Assembly (NCBI GenBank): GCA_965153455.1
Contig: OZ234498.1
Span: 10,540,001-10,604,000 of the forward strand
DNA length: 64,000 bases
Source: Sphagnum compactum
Taxonomy: Eukaryota > Bryophyta > Sphagnopsida > Sphagnales
Direction: 5' to 3'
In this document: piece by piece, positions 43,125 through 55,403 of the stretch
How positions within the stretch are numbered: the stretch's first letter is position 1
How the letters are laid out: every line of letters starts with the position of its first letter
Made by a program: the position numbers and the translations under genes
The notes under the pieces: model-generated
Databases searched by the model: none
What the model was told of the DNA's origin: nothing
The model's input: only the letters and a program-made list of their open reading frames with translations

Positions 43125-46100
43125 TTATGAAGCTTGCCAGTTTTCCAGCAGCGAAGTAGCAGCAGTGGCAGCAGCCAAGTCAGTTACAAACTCGTCAAGT
43201 ATCATTCCCAAGAGCATGCTTGCAATTTCCAGACTGATGTCTCGGATTTCATGCTCGTAGTACCTCCACTTGCCTAGTCTGCAGCACTTGTTCATGTCCA
43301 TATCTATCAAGCTATCTATGGCATTTGATGCCAGCTCTCTCCACTTGCTAATAGTTCTGTATATGTCTTCCACTAGTTTGTTGCTGCATCCACCTGGTGG
43401 CCTAAGTGTGGGATTGGAGCCCGCCAGAATATTGTCATTCACCATCCATGGCTGCTTTGGCTCTCCACCATACCCAATTTCTGTGACCAAAGCTTCATTT
43501 ATGCTGTCAACCAGAAGTTTGCGGTCACATCTCCATAACGCTCCATATTGGCAATGAGTGCTCATCTGCGCCAAGTTCAAATTGCCACCACCACCACCAC
43601 CTCCTGCTCCTATGCTGATTTGTTCGGTGTCGCCACTTTCTAGCCTATCAAAGAGAGATGGGTCCAACGGTAACCCAGGTGCAAACCACTTGAGTGAGCT
43701 CTCCTCCTCGTTGTTGTGTGACAGAAATTGTGCAGCTTTAAGAATTCCATGGACAAAGCTCTGCTCCTCATCTGCACGAGCAGGCTGTGATTTCCCTAAT
43801 CTGTCATGTAGATCAGCAGTTTGAAACTTGGAGATTTCTAGGATGGCTTGACGGATTTTCTCATTCTCCCTGATGTCTGCTATTTCTTCAGTCAGCAGAT
43901 TGCTGCCTCCACTGTGCTTACTACTTTCTTGCTGAATGTCACGAGCTTTCACTACATGAATTTCATCCAACTGAGAAGAAGGTTGAACACCTAATACACC
44001 ACACATGTTGTGAAGTTCAAGCACTTCGTCAAGGTGTCGATCTGACTCTGCCCATCAAAAAATCCAAAGCAGATACCACAATCCAATGAGCCACTCACTC
44101 ATGATGAAGACATCTGTTAAACACTATATGCAAATCTACCTACAGAACAATGGGGAAACCAAGTAGAATAGAATGCAAATGTGTCGCATAGGATTGATTC
44201 TACTACTACAATGTGGGGACATTTGATGATAAGACTCTTGATTAGAGTACAAGAAGAAGTTATGACCTGCAAGGCTTGGTTCAGGAGTGATGGAAACTTC
44301 GTCTTGAAAAGGAGAGTCCAAGATTGATACAGGGCTTGGTTGCTCACCCTCTCCAATACCCATTGCAGAGCCATTGCTGCTTTCCAAAAACCACTTCTGC
44401 AGAATCGGTGTCAAGCCTTCTGATGCTTCTTCTTCACCTGTTGTTGTGCTAGGAGTTGAAGAGCGTAGAGTATGCTGCACATTGTCATCACCAGACACAA
44501 AACAATGTAAGAAAAAGCCCATTACAAAAATACAAACTCACTTGTCAATGTACCACCATTGTTTGCACTGAGAGAGAGAGAGAGAGAAATTGCGAGTTGA
44601 AGACTGGTTGGTGGTACCCATGACACGAATTTACTCCATACCTTATGCCTCTCAGGAGTGCAATCTGCAGAACCACCAGCCACAGAAGGAGTACTCCAGG
44701 TGCCAGTCTCAAGACTATCCCCTGAAACAAACAGATCATGAGCAGAATCCACCATGTTTGTATACGCCTGGCTCTCAGAGATTGACCCCATCAACAAAAG
44801 GCTTCTCCTCCACTTCTCAGTTTCATCCTCTATGCACAGATCATCAGAACCCTCAGTAAACAGCTGCATCTTTGGTTCTTTCTGAGGACAAGAGACGCTG
44901 GTGGCATCACCAGTGCATGTGTCTGCCAATGGACATGCTCTTACATCTGAGTCCACAGGAAGCTCAGAAAAGACCTCATCAATACTTCTCATCCTTCTCT
45001 GCATTCGAATGATGCTACCCACAGACACCTTACTCTCAAGCTTCACAGAGGAGACGACTGCTGTGTCAACTGTTGATTCCCTAAACCTATCAGTGTTACT
45101 ATCTGCTGGACTCTCTGCAGAACATCCTCCATTGAACTCCACTGGTGTATTTTGGTTCAGTGCATCTTCTGTGGCCCTTCCGTCTCCAGTCTCAAGCAGC
45201 AGCTGCTGATCTGGAATTTTGTTGCACTGATGGATCTCTGGTGCAGTTGATGTCTTTGTTGTCCTCAACATTGTTGCTTTCGGGTTGACTGCAACCATGG
45301 TGTCAACAATTGATTTTGCACTGCATCTTGAAGGAGCCCTAGGAGGTACAGATTGTCGCCGCAGAGCAGATCGAACTGTAATTTCAGCTCCTGTTGGTAC
45401 GACCACAGCTTTCTTACTTGCTGCAGTCCTGTCTTTGTCTACCTGAACACCAAACAGTTTACTGTAACTAATCATTCTCATCCCTGCTGCTAGTCCTTGT
45501 TTCCTATGTGCGTTTTCCTGGGTCTCCAGAAATGCAGCACACCTATCATGCGCACCCTGACCCTGCTGCCGCTGAGCTCCATGGGCTGACGAGGAGTTTG
45601 CTTTGGTTGTACTCTCTGCTGCTGGGAACACTCGATGTTTTGGAAAAATTGCTTCCTTGTCCAGTTTCACAACTTTCTCCGACAGTACCTTGGTTGCACG
45701 TTTTCCACCATTTGGTGCTGGTTTTCGATTGTTTGGCAGTGTGACAGTCTGACAGGGAATTGTTGCCTCTTCTGTGGGAGATGCCAGCAATGATCGGCTT
45801 GGTTGTTGTTGTTGTTGTTGTTGTTGTTGCAGGTCCCTTGTGAGAACCTCGTGCTTTGATCTTGATTTGCTGGTGGATTGTGATGGGAGTTCACTGGATG
45901 CAAACAAAGTATTTAGCACTGAAGAAACAACAACAGGATGCTCAATGGGTCGTCTCTGGTCTGCTTTCCCATTCCTTGCATTGCTGGGAGGAAGCATCTG
46001 GTTTGGGGAAATGGAGGAGGGTACAGATGGAACTGGGACCTGAGGGCTAATAGGCTCAGGAACTTCTGTGGAATCTGCAAAATCTCCAGTGGTGGTGGTG

Positions 46101-47794
46101 GTGACACTCTCTTGGTTGTCAAAGGAGAACTTAGACATTGATGACCTTTCTTGGTGGTGCCTTGCATTTCCCTTGTCAGGGGTGGTTGCACTACTACTCG
46201 AAGAAGCTGTTATTGCAAATGGCGACTTCTCTGATGATGCCTTGATAGAACACCCATAAGAGTTGATTCTTGATTCAGCTTTGGACTTCTGTACATATGC
46301 GGTGGCGTCTTTGTTCTTGGGTATGGCTGATGATGGCCTGTTCACCTCTGGGGAATCACCAGTTTTGGTATTACTTATTGCTTTGCTGCGGCGGCAGTGT
46401 TGATTGACAGGAGGTGAGAGAGATGGCAGCTGGTTTCCCAGAACAACACAATCAACTCTTCTTCCCCTAATACTACCTACACGATGATCATATCTACATG
46501 ATGACTCACGAAATGAAACAGAACCTCCATTGAACCGTGATGACACATCTACTCGTGCACTGTTTACCTCCTTCTCATCTCTTCCATTCCAAGTTCTGCT
46601 CATCGCCTGACCCCGCAGATCTTTGCTGATGCTTGAGTTGTTGGATAAACTTGCAGTACTGTTACAACCAGTATTTCTAACTTTCCTTGCTGCAGTTTCA
46701 CTTGCTACTACTACTACAGGTTCACCTGATCGAGAAGATATACCATTCTTGCCATGTGGATCACCAACAACAGCAGAGTGCACAATTGGTGGTGGTGGTG
46801 GTGATGGCGATGGTGGTTTCCTCCCATGTGAAGAAGAAGAAGAAGAAGAAGCCCGGTGGGGTCGAATGCAGGGTTGCATATTGGGCTCCAGGATTTTTGC
46901 AGCAGCTTCCAGAAGGCGGGCTGTGCCTTTGTGTGCCGATGGGCTTCGCAGGGGTGATGGTGCGATAATCTGGTTATGTGACTTTGAGGGGAGTAAAGCA
47001 GGGCACAGTTGGCGAGGAGACGAAGAAGAGCGGTGTGAAGAAACAATTGATAGCTGCTTCTCATCTTTCCTTTCTGGCAGAGGTGGTTGTTGTTGTTGTT
47101 GAACAATGTCCCAAGCTCCTCTGGAAGAAGTATCCTGATGTATAGATAACTCTGACTCTTTACTCCAACGTTGTGAAGATTTCTTTTGTCTTGTTGCATC
47201 CTTCTTCCCTGCATCCTGGCATCTCTCCTGCTGCTGACCCACCTCAAGCTTCTTTCCAAAACCCCCCCGATGTTTAGCTTTCAGTGATGACTGTTTTGAG
47301 CTCTTCAAGTCATCATGTGCAAGAAACTCATGAAGCATCATAATCATTGCAGCAGGCCGTGACTCTGAGTGCTGCTGCTGCTCATCCCTTCTTTCATCAA
47401 TGTAAGAAGCTGATGACGACACTACTGTATCAACAGAGGTGATGGACTTTATATTCTTTGAACTTCTCGGATAAGCAATTCCACTCAGTGGCAGAGACTC
47501 CAATCCCATCAGCCGAGCCACTACGCCAGGTACCTTCTTGTTGCAAACAACCATGGGTGATGGTGCTCTGGAATCAGATGAAGTTGTCTTCTGGGCATTC
47601 TCAGCAGCTACTGGCATTGGAAATCCTTTTCTCTTCCCCTCCTCATCAGTCTGGAAAACCCCACTTCCAAATCCCCCGTAAGCAACAAAGTCACAACATC
47701 GTCACAATTGCTTCTGCCAAGAGAAGGGAAAGAAAAACACACACAGACATTGAGCGATCAAGGTTCACAAAACCCATAAGAATCATGATGGCAA

Positions 47795-47825
<31 letters not shown>

Positions 47826-48294
47826 AGCAAAGCTGTGATGCTCGGGATCAGCTTACCAGAAGCTGTGCAGCTGGTGCAGCAGGATCAGCAGGAACAGGTT
47901 GATGATGATCCTCCTCCTCTGGCTTAAGACTCCTCCCTCTCCTGGAGAATTTGTCGCTTCCATCTGTGAAAACCGACCCATGGATCCACCCATGCACCCA
48001 CAAAAACCTAGATTGTGAGGCACATGGGAAGAGATGGCATGTCTTCTTCCACAGGAAACAACATCACACTGCAAAATGCTTGGCACCAGCAGCTGAGGGT
48101 TTGCTAGATGAGCTTCCAGAAGCCAAAAAAACAAGCACACGTGGGTTTCTTCCGTTCTAGACATTGTTGTTTTAGGTTACAGTACCTGCAGGGAGACGCT
48201 TGGACGTTAGCGAGAAGCGGCGCTTGCTTGAATTCCGTTGGAACAGCTGAAAGAAGCTGCTGGCGCAACCTCCTCCGACTTTGGGAGACTGCAT
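43125..48294 (-). CDS. TRM/LONGIFOLIA-type protein with VARLMGL motif and DUF4378, five exons
   Basis: TRM proteins bind TON1 and microtubules and help position cortical arrays and division planes (family knowledge). Exons on the minus strand: 48294-48186, 47963-47857, 47650-44642, 44474-44267, 44047-43125; all introns are GT-AG and the frame is kept, giving about 1451 residues. The start MQSPKVGGGC leads into FFQLFQRNSSKRRFSL, a basic leader like that of the family. VPGVVARLMGLESLP (about 112-126) is the M3/DUF3741 motif. Ser-rich disordered sequence with poly-Gln and poly-Pro follows. QPSPVSILDSPF (about 1120-1131) is the M4-type motif. The C-terminal exon carries DUF4378: DRKLLVDSINEAL, then RPPGGCSNKLVEDIYRTISKW and DISLEIASMLLGMILDEFVT. 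Length is high for the family. The exact TRM subgroup is not determined. Splice sites were read by eye. Confidence 0.93.
44570..44588 (+). repeat. (GA)n run in TRM intron 3
   Basis: A short GA dinucleotide run lies about 55 bp from the donor of the 167-bp intron between exons 3 and 4. It is a CT tract on the coding strand. Confidence 0.8.
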
Positions 48295-49147
48295 GGTATG
48301 GAAAGACGGTGTCGATCTGCCGCCCTCTGCCATTGTCGATTCCGTCACTCCACCACGTGATCTTCACAGAACCGACGTACTCGACGACCTTGCAACTGAT
48401 CTCTCGCAACAGAACTACAACAATTTGTCCGATTGCCAGCAGCTCTAGGAAATGCTTTGCACGGCGAGGAGCATTTCTACTGATGTGGGATTCAAAACGT
48501 GACTAGAGCTCCTGCTGAACCTCCAAATCAACAAAACATCAGCTTCAGCTCCAGCTCCAGCTGCAGGTCTAGGATCATACGCCAGTATGATCATCACCGT
48601 CATCACCCACTTCAGCAGCAGCAAATGAGCACCCATGTCAGGGCCACCAATCACAACCTCAAAGCTCCCCCAAAACACACACACAAACACGCAGGCACGC
48701 ACCCCGACAAACCCACCCACAAAGACTACCTGAAGAATCAGGTGAAGAAACAAAACACTGCAAGTCAAACAAACTGCAGCACAGAACTTGCATGCAAAAT
48801 GCTCATCATATGATCATCATTTCTCCTGAGTCAAGAGCAACCACTTCCATTACCCAAATCACCATAACCTCCTGTATTGCAGAGCTGAAGTCTAAGTCTA
48901 GCCCATGATGACGATGATGACGATCATCAATCATCTTGTTCTCGTTCCTGTTTTTGTTTTGCTTCGTCTTTCTCTACTAGTGTTGTAAATTGAGAGATGG
49001 GACGGATGGGTTGATCATTGAGAGATTTTGGAGCATGTAGCTGCAGCAGCAGCAGCAGCAGCAGCATAATGTCGATCATACACCTACCTACCACTGCAAA
49101 TTGTTGTCGGGTCCAGGAATGGAAATTGTGGAGGAGTGATGAAGGAG

Positions 49148-49182
<35 letters not shown>

Positions 49183-49260
49183 GAAAAGCGAGGAAGGAAA
49201 ATGAGAAAAGCGGTAAAGCGGAGAAAGGAGCTCCAATGAGACGATGACAAATCAGCCATA
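48295..49260 (-). promoter_or_regulatory. Leader/promoter region of the TRM gene with (CTG)n and (CT)n tracts
   Basis: Upstream of the TRM start codon, on the gene strand, lie a (CTG)n run (complement of CAG at 49039-49067) and a (CT)n run (complement of GA at 49150-49180). CT-rich stretches are usual in plant leaders. Short open frames in this region are built from the simple repeats. Promoter and leader cannot be separated by eye. Confidence 0.5.
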
Positions 49261-49299
49261 AAGAGCAGACGGTGTAAAACCTACCCCGTAACTTCTGTC

Positions 49300-49408
49300 C
49301 TTCTCTGCACTTTGCTTTTCACACTCTGCTCGCACAGTCGCGCAGTCGCTCGGTCGCTCGGTCGCTTCCTGCCCGGCCCCGCCCTGCCCGGCCCGGCCCA
49401 GCCTAGCC
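49300..49408. repeat. Short GC-rich pentamer repeats
   Basis: CGCAGTCGCTCGGTCGCTCGG is followed by GCCCGGCCCCGCCCTGCCCG-type pentamer runs. This abrupt GC-rich patch borders the GT-rich region. Confidence 0.6.
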
Positions 49409-49740
49409 ATGTGCTTTTCTTTTCTTTTCCTCTTCTTTTTTCTTTCAATTTTTGTTTCTTTTTTTTGGTTTTGGTTTATTTCTTCGGGTAGCATGTTATT
49501 TCTTTTCTTTTTTTGGTTTGGTTCCGTTTATCTCGGGCAGATTTTATTTTTTTGGGCACCGTTTTGTTCGGGTAGGTTATTTTGTATGGTTGGTTTTGGT
49601 GTTTTTTTTGGGGATTTGTTCGGGTAGGTGATTTTTATTGTTGGTTTTGGTTTTTTTTTCGGGCAGGTTTTTTTTTTGGGGGGGGGTTTTGGTTTTATTT
49701 TGTTTCGGGTAATGTATGTGTTTTTTTTTTCTCAACTTTT
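49409..49740 (+). repeat. GT-rich strand-asymmetric low-complexity region with TCGGG(T/C)A words
   Basis: Over about 330 bp the plus strand is almost entirely T and G. TCGGGTA or TCGGGCA recurs six times, near 49484, 49533, 49569, 49621, 49659 and 49705, separated by TTTTGGTTTT-like filler. Open frames here are artefacts (Phe/Gly-rich). Confidence 0.75.
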
Positions 49741-49811
49741 TTTTTGGGGTATGAAGCCAATGGAGCAATCATTCACAAGAAGATTTTTGCTAAATTTGGC
49801 TATAAATGAGA
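49741..49811 (-). repeat. Dispersed AGCCAAATTTGGCT repeat, copy 3
   Basis: On the minus strand this reads TTATAGCCAAATTTAGC, AAAAATCTTC, then GTGAATGATTGCTCC and ATTGGCTTCATACC, the same block order as 7345-7405. Confidence 0.5.
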
Positions 49812-49999
49812 TGTGACAATAAAAAAAGTTTAAGCATGCTTCTATATTGTAATTTGGGTATTTATTGGAACACATTATAATAATTTGAGGATTTGTTTTT
49901 GGCTTTTTTGGGGGGAGAGTCTAGTGAATTTTAGTCATTCTTCCAATAAATGTTTTTTTGTATGCATCAACATTAGATTTTGTAGGATGAAAAATCACG

Positions 50000-50640
50000 A
50001 AGATTAAAGGTGAGATTGGAGAAAATTATCTTTCATCATGTACTAAGGACCACTCAATTGTGCATAACGGAAGCCATTATGCCTTGTCTTTAACCCCATC
50101 TAAAATGGAAGATGAAAAACTAGTCCTCTTTTGAGGTGAAATCTCCCTCAAATTGTGTCTTATTGGAGCAACTATGTCTTCATTTTAAGCACCTTTGGAA
50201 AATGGGCATGGAAAAAAATAATCTTCTCACACGGTGAATAGTCATTCAAACATGTGTAATTAGAACCATTGTGCTTTCAACTTAGCCATCACATCTCCAA
50301 ATTGGCGAAATGTGAAAATAACTACCAATCATACATGGTGAAAAGCCATTTAACTTTGCTTAATTGAATCCATTATGCTTTGGATTTTTATTATCGCCTT
50401 TGAAAAGGAGCTGAAATAATCACCTTTTGTGGTGAAGAATTGTTCAAACATGTATATTCAAAGGTGTTAAACCTTGAATGAAAGCAATTGGACGTTAGAA
50501 GGCGAAAATTTCACTCAATCATGTTAAATGACAATGGTCAAGTCTCCGTATGGAAGCAAATTGCTTATGAGATAAAGCATGATTTAGTCATATTAAAATA
50601 TAATAAAAAAAAATCTCCAAGGAAAATGATTGTACCTTGG
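50000..50640 (+). repeat. Degenerate tandem array, about six units of roughly 100 bp
   Basis: A pattern of AAAATGG-GATGAAAATAA, then ATCTTTCA-ATGGTGAA, CATTCAAACATGTGTAATTA and GAACCATTATGCTTTCAA recurs near 50009, 50104, 50201, 50296 and 50403, with decayed units around them. No protein is encoded. Confidence 0.6.
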
Positions 50641-52523
50641 AACATGAAGATCCAATGATCACCTTTCATTTGAATCAATATATTTGTTATCAAACTTTCA
50701 ATCCAAACAATTGTTTGTATGGCGTGAAGACTTACTTGTCATGATTAATTGGAGCTAGCCTACCAAGGTTCCAAAAGGAAGCAAATTGTCATAGATTGTG
50801 AAAAGCTTGTCATACTAAGTCGTCACATGTTTCAATTGAAGTTGCGACATGCTTCTTTAGTTGTATATTCAAATTCAACTATGCATTGATTTGCACTACT
50901 AGTGTGGATCAACTATGCAAATGATAAAAAGATAGGCACGTGGTCTTTTCCAATTTCAAGGCATTTTATTGTGACATTATCCATATATTTCATGTAATTG
51001 TTTGTCTTCTTTTGTTTGTGACCATGTCTTAACCTTTTTGAGCCATGGGGGTTCATATTACACTTTTGGTACTATGAGGTAGCTCTTGACAAGACAATGT
51101 GTATTGTGGGTTGTTTCACAATTTTTGGACTATTGAAACAAAATTCATTGAATCCATAAATATTTTTCCCTTGGAAATTAATTTTTAAATGATAAAATTG
51201 ATTTTGATTTTGATTTTTGATCTCTTTTATCTAGCATTTCACATCACATGGAAAAATGCATGAGAATCTTCCCTATTTGTCTTTTTATATTATCACCTTT
51301 CACATACATGGGCCAATAGCTCACAAGGGCTCATTAAAATGGAAAATTTTTAGTGTGGTTTAAGATGAATGTTTTCCCACAATAAGCATTAACAATTGTA
51401 GCAAATGTCAACAATAGCCAAAACAATAACACAAACTTCATTTCATTATATATTTTGAAAATGAAATTAAAATGACATATGTACAATTATGTACATTTTA
51501 GAGTAAAAGATAACAATAAAGACAAATAAATCTCCTTATAATGGAAACGAAATATGTCAAAATGAATACAAGCATATAAAAATAGGATGTCATGTCAAAT
51601 TTCAAGGATATTAAAAATGTATGATTGAACAACGATATTTTTTCGACCAATTTTAATTTCAAATATGTCTAACTTTACATCAAATTCACTTATGAAATTC
51701 CATTGAGATATTTAATTTTTTAAATGCACAAATTAACTCATTAATTTGATTTTTTCATATAAACCAATTTTACTCCACAACATCTTTGGGTATCCACAAA
51801 CATAGGCTTAGATTTCCTTTTCTTGGGGTCACCATGAGTTTTTTAAAATTACAAAAACACAAAAAATCCCAAACAAATTCAAGCTTTCTTCCCTCCTTTT
51901 ATTCGTTGGAGTACAAGCACAATTTCACACACCAAAGTTCTATGTGTTATTCAACATTTTTAGTCTATCATGTCATTGTATTGCAAATTGATTGAAAAAT
52001 AAGACAACCCAAACTAATCATATTTCTTAACTACTAATTGAATAACAAGAATCATAAGAAGATTAGTGAAAATTTGGTGTGCTTACAAAAGGTAAACCAT
52101 TAGAGTATTCCAACAATTGATATAAGCAATGTAAAACATGATGGAACCACATGATCCAACATAATGCAACCACATGTTTTAAGATGAACACAATCAAATC
52201 AAATTAAATCCTATTTTTGTATAAAATTTTGACTAAACACTAGTATAAACCTTGATCAACAAAAATATATATATATGTATTGTTATTGTTGGCTCCTTTG
52301 CCACATAAAGAGCTATTTTTTAAAGTGTGCATGCTTGAGCCAATAAGTTGCTAATGACCATAAAAATAAAATAAAATAAAATAAAAAATTATATAAAACC
52401 ATAGCATTTTTTCATTTCATATTCATTGGAACTATCAAGTACAATAAGAAGGATTCTATACCTTCCAAGTTCCAATGCAAAGTCTAGACTCATGTCAACC
52501 ACCTCTCTATTATTACATTATGA
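50641..52523. other. AT-rich intergenic DNA
   Basis: No gene or RNA is recognised. A TAAAA pentamer run (AAAATAAAATAAAATAAAAT) lies at about 52363-52387 and a short (TA)n at 52267-52277. Confidence 0.4.
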
Positions 52524-52800
52524 TGTCCCCAAAAGGTAATGGGTATTTGCACCAGGTTGGGCGGGCAAATGGCCCATGAGCCGGGTCCAACCAAAAGGCT
52601 ATTGTCTCATCATATAATTGCGAGATTGGGAGATATTCTAACGACATCATTCATTGGGAACAACTTTGTAGACCATTTGCTAAACCTCTCCCTATGTTCG
52701 ATGTGTTTTGGTTTGGATGTTTGAAAGAGTAGTTGACCTAAGAAGCTTAGGGTGAGGCCCGGCATCTCTCTTGAGTGGAACAATTACGTAGGTAAAATGC
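52524..52800 (+). repeat. Dispersed repeat R, copy 3
   Basis: Shares ordered blocks with 9362-9640: GACATCATTCATTGGGAAC, TTTGTAGACCATTTGCTAAA, GTTTGAAAGAGTAGTTGACC and AAGCTTAGGGTGAGG. The left part (TTGGGCGGGCAAATGGCCCA) contains a small palindrome. Confidence 0.55.
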
Positions 52801-53701
52801 AACACTCTTTCAAAATCGGCCTTAGAGTGTTAATAGTTAATATTACCTTTGGTTTTTTGCAAATTTTGTGAATAAAATAACCGCCAGGTTCGTATGGGTT
52901 TTATAAAAACAATTATTTTTAAAAAAACCATCCATCCATCCATCCCCTTGACAACCCAAACTTGCTTTCTCCTTGGGTGTTATTGTGTGAGGCATTTTCA
53001 TCACATTTTCATGTGACCTAATAGTCATAACTTGTGTTTCAGATGTCCAAATTGGTCATCCAAGCCCATCTAAGACATCTATGTTTCAATAGCTTTCCAT
53101 CTAGTTGACTTGTACAAAATGTATTGTAGTTTTAGAATTTATTACAAGAACATGAAGTTGGGGACCAATCTTGAAAGACTTGTTTCAGAGTGGAGTGAAT
53201 TTTTGCACTTCCCAATCCCACAATTAATTGTATTTGTGGGAAGAGATGAATTTGCGTGTTGCTATGACTAGCCTCCTTTGGTGTAGTGTGGTTCTTTATT
53301 CAATTTTGTGATGTAATAAGGTGCTTTAATCCAAAGCTGGTTGTATACAAAAATATAAAAGCAACCCAAAAAAATTAAAATTAAGCATCTTTCTATATTT
53401 TGAGCTATCTACTAGAACTCAATTTAGAATATTTGAATTTTTGTAATTATTTTTATGATTTAGAGAAATAGAACTAGAAAATCCAAAAAAATCTTTTTTT
53501 AAATTAAAAAAAATTCCATTTTGAAATAAATTTTCCAACTGAAAAAATAAATAAAATAAAATAAGTGGCTCATTTGGTGTTGTTTGAAACCTTCTTTCTT
53601 TCATGCAATCCATGCATGAATAATGTCCTACAAGCTTTGGGGGAAGTGAACGTGGCCGGATCAAGTTAGTACCCAACTTCCGTAAACCAACAAATTCATT
53701 T

Positions 53702-53856
53702 GAAGCGGAAAGTGGGTCAACCGGAATTAGAATAACTTTGTGTGGAAAGAGGGTCCCGGAAATGACACTAAGGTTTTTTTTTTTTTTTTGTGGCGGGTGA
53801 AGCGGAAAGTGGGTCAACTGGAATTAGAATAACTTTGTGTGGAAAGAGGGTCCCGG
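53702..53856 (+). repeat. Local duplication of a 59-bp block
   Basis: GAAGCGGAAAGTGGGTCAAC, CGGAATTAGAATAACTTTGT and GTGGAAAGAGGGTCCCGG occur at 53702-53759 and, with one substitution, again at 53799-53856. About 40 bp lie between them, including a T-run. The near-identity implies a recent event. Confidence 0.85.
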
Positions 53857-53869
53857 GTGGGGGGTGTGC

Positions 53870-54270
53870 GTACTACTACTGGCTTTCGCAGAAACCGAAG
53901 GCAATAATGGATACTTGAGCCCGGCCATGTACTTCCGCAACACCCATGCCTCACAAAGAAATCATAATGCGGGTAGGTGAATACTCTCTCTCTCTGTCTC
54001 TATGTATCGTGATTCCTTCGCCGGTCTCTACGGATTTGGTGACGATAGTTTTCGGATCTGTATTTTTGTGATTGGGGTTCTCTCGTCGGTCGGTCGGCCG
54101 GCCTTGTTTGTGCGGTGACTTATTATTGGATCGATTTTTAATATGTAGGTATTAGGCTATAGTTGTTCTTGTTAGTAACCGAACAATTCTCTTTATAGAG
54201 GTGTGTGTCCGATCGGGTCACCGTGGTCGAGTCGGTTGGTGGTTCCGTTGCTCAATAATGCAAAAGATGG
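53870..54270. other. GC-richer, CpG-containing segment without an open frame
   Basis: In an AT-rich setting this 400-bp block has many CG dinucleotides (CTCGTCGGTCGGTCGGCCGG) and a CTCTCTCTCTGTCTC pyrimidine tract. It resembles a plant leader/promoter island, but no coding sequence follows on either strand. It may be the remnant 5' end of a lost gene or a transposon end. Confidence 0.35.
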
Positions 54271-54378
54271 TTTTTGATGATTACTTGAGACGATGAAGCA
54301 TAATAGGCTTCAAATACAATGAAAATGAGTTTCAATTGGTACATTTGCATTGGATATAGTGATGATGTCCATGAAACC

Positions 54379-54411
54379 CCTCCCCCCCCCCCCCCCCACC
54401 CCCCCCCCCAA
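54379..54411 (+). repeat. Poly(C) tract
   Basis: An almost pure run of C of about 30 bases. A GGGGGGGAAGGGGAGGGGGG purine run lies 110 bp further on (54522-54541). Length and exact sequence of such runs are prone to assembly error. Confidence 0.8.
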
Positions 54412-54730
54412 TCGGTCGGCCATAATGATTGGCTCAGGTGGGTGTCGAGTTTACGTCGTCTCTCATTTTATACTTATTCCAATTTTTCATGTTTATGGGT
54501 GGGTCTGAGGCTTGAAAGTTTGGGGGGGAAGGGGAGGGGGGCTAAATTTAGATAGATTTTATTTTTTTTTTCCCCTCCCTTCAAATGACTAAAAATATGT
54601 GTTAATTTGTTGTTCTATAGTCATCTAATTTTCACCCAAAAAATAAAAATTGCAAGATTCCTGTATTGGGTTGTATCGCATTGGAGCCAAAAATAGGAAG
54701 CATGCGTAAACTTTTTTTAATTTTCATTTC

Positions 54731-54792
54731 TTTTATAGCCAAATGTGGCTAAATTTCATTTATGAATCATTGCCATTTCAGCAACATCAAGA
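54731..54792 (+). repeat. Dispersed AGCCAAATTTGGCT repeat, copy 4
   Basis: TTTTATAGCCAAATGTGGCT, AAATTTCATT, then TATGAATCATTGCC and ATTTCAGCAACATC show the same block order as 7345-7405. Confidence 0.5.
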
Positions 54793-55052
54793 AAATGGGG
54801 CCCCAAAAAGAAAAAGAAAAAGAAAAACCCACTACATTTTGGGTAAACAATTAACATTTTATGTCGGTTGTGACAAATGCAGTTAGAGGTCCATATAGGG
54901 GGGTATGGGTGAACCTGTTTTAACATACCCGCAACACAAAAACCGTGGTCCATGCAATTTCCTTCAATAATGCGTCATAGTTGGTCAACACGCAAGACTC
55001 CCGATGTCGGAGTTTGATGTGCAGGCCAAACCATTTCTCTTCTCTCCCCTTA

Positions 55053-55403
55053 GAGCATCTCCATCGGTGCTCAGTATGTCACTCTCGATAATAAAATTAA
55101 ATGTCTAAGTTTAGCTGATTGGCAACCCCACCAATAAAACTGTAACTAGAACTGCATATACGTGGAAACTACTAATAGCAAACCACCTGGACCAATCATT
55201 ATGATCGACCGATCAGAAATACTGAGCCGCAGTCAGGTCCAATTTATTACACTCTTTTTCGGAGGTTTACAACTGTGTTGCGCCTTTAACCAGCCGCGGC
55301 AAGCTGCACGAAGTTGATGCAGAAAAACTAATTTCCTGAGCCAAACCGGCACACAATATTTTTTCTGCCTGAAGTCACATATTGAGCACCGGTGGCGATG
55401 CTC
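55053..55403. mobile_element. PIF/Harbinger-like MITE, member 4
   Basis: The left end GAGCATCTCCATCGGTGC and reverse-complemented right end GAGCATCGCCACCGGTGC match over more than 18 bp. Exact TTA duplications flank it (55050-55052, 55404-55406). Length is 351 bp, without coding capacity. This is the best-preserved member of the family in the window. Confidence 0.85.

Noticed and set aside
46623-47259. Large frames opposite and alongside the third TRM exon
   Set aside because: They are shadows of the TRM coding exon, whose frame carries the family motifs and consistent splice sites.
49409-49816. Several Phe/Gly-rich open frames resembling membrane peptides
   Set aside because: They arise from T/G-only composition; there is no initiation context and no conservation to judge by.
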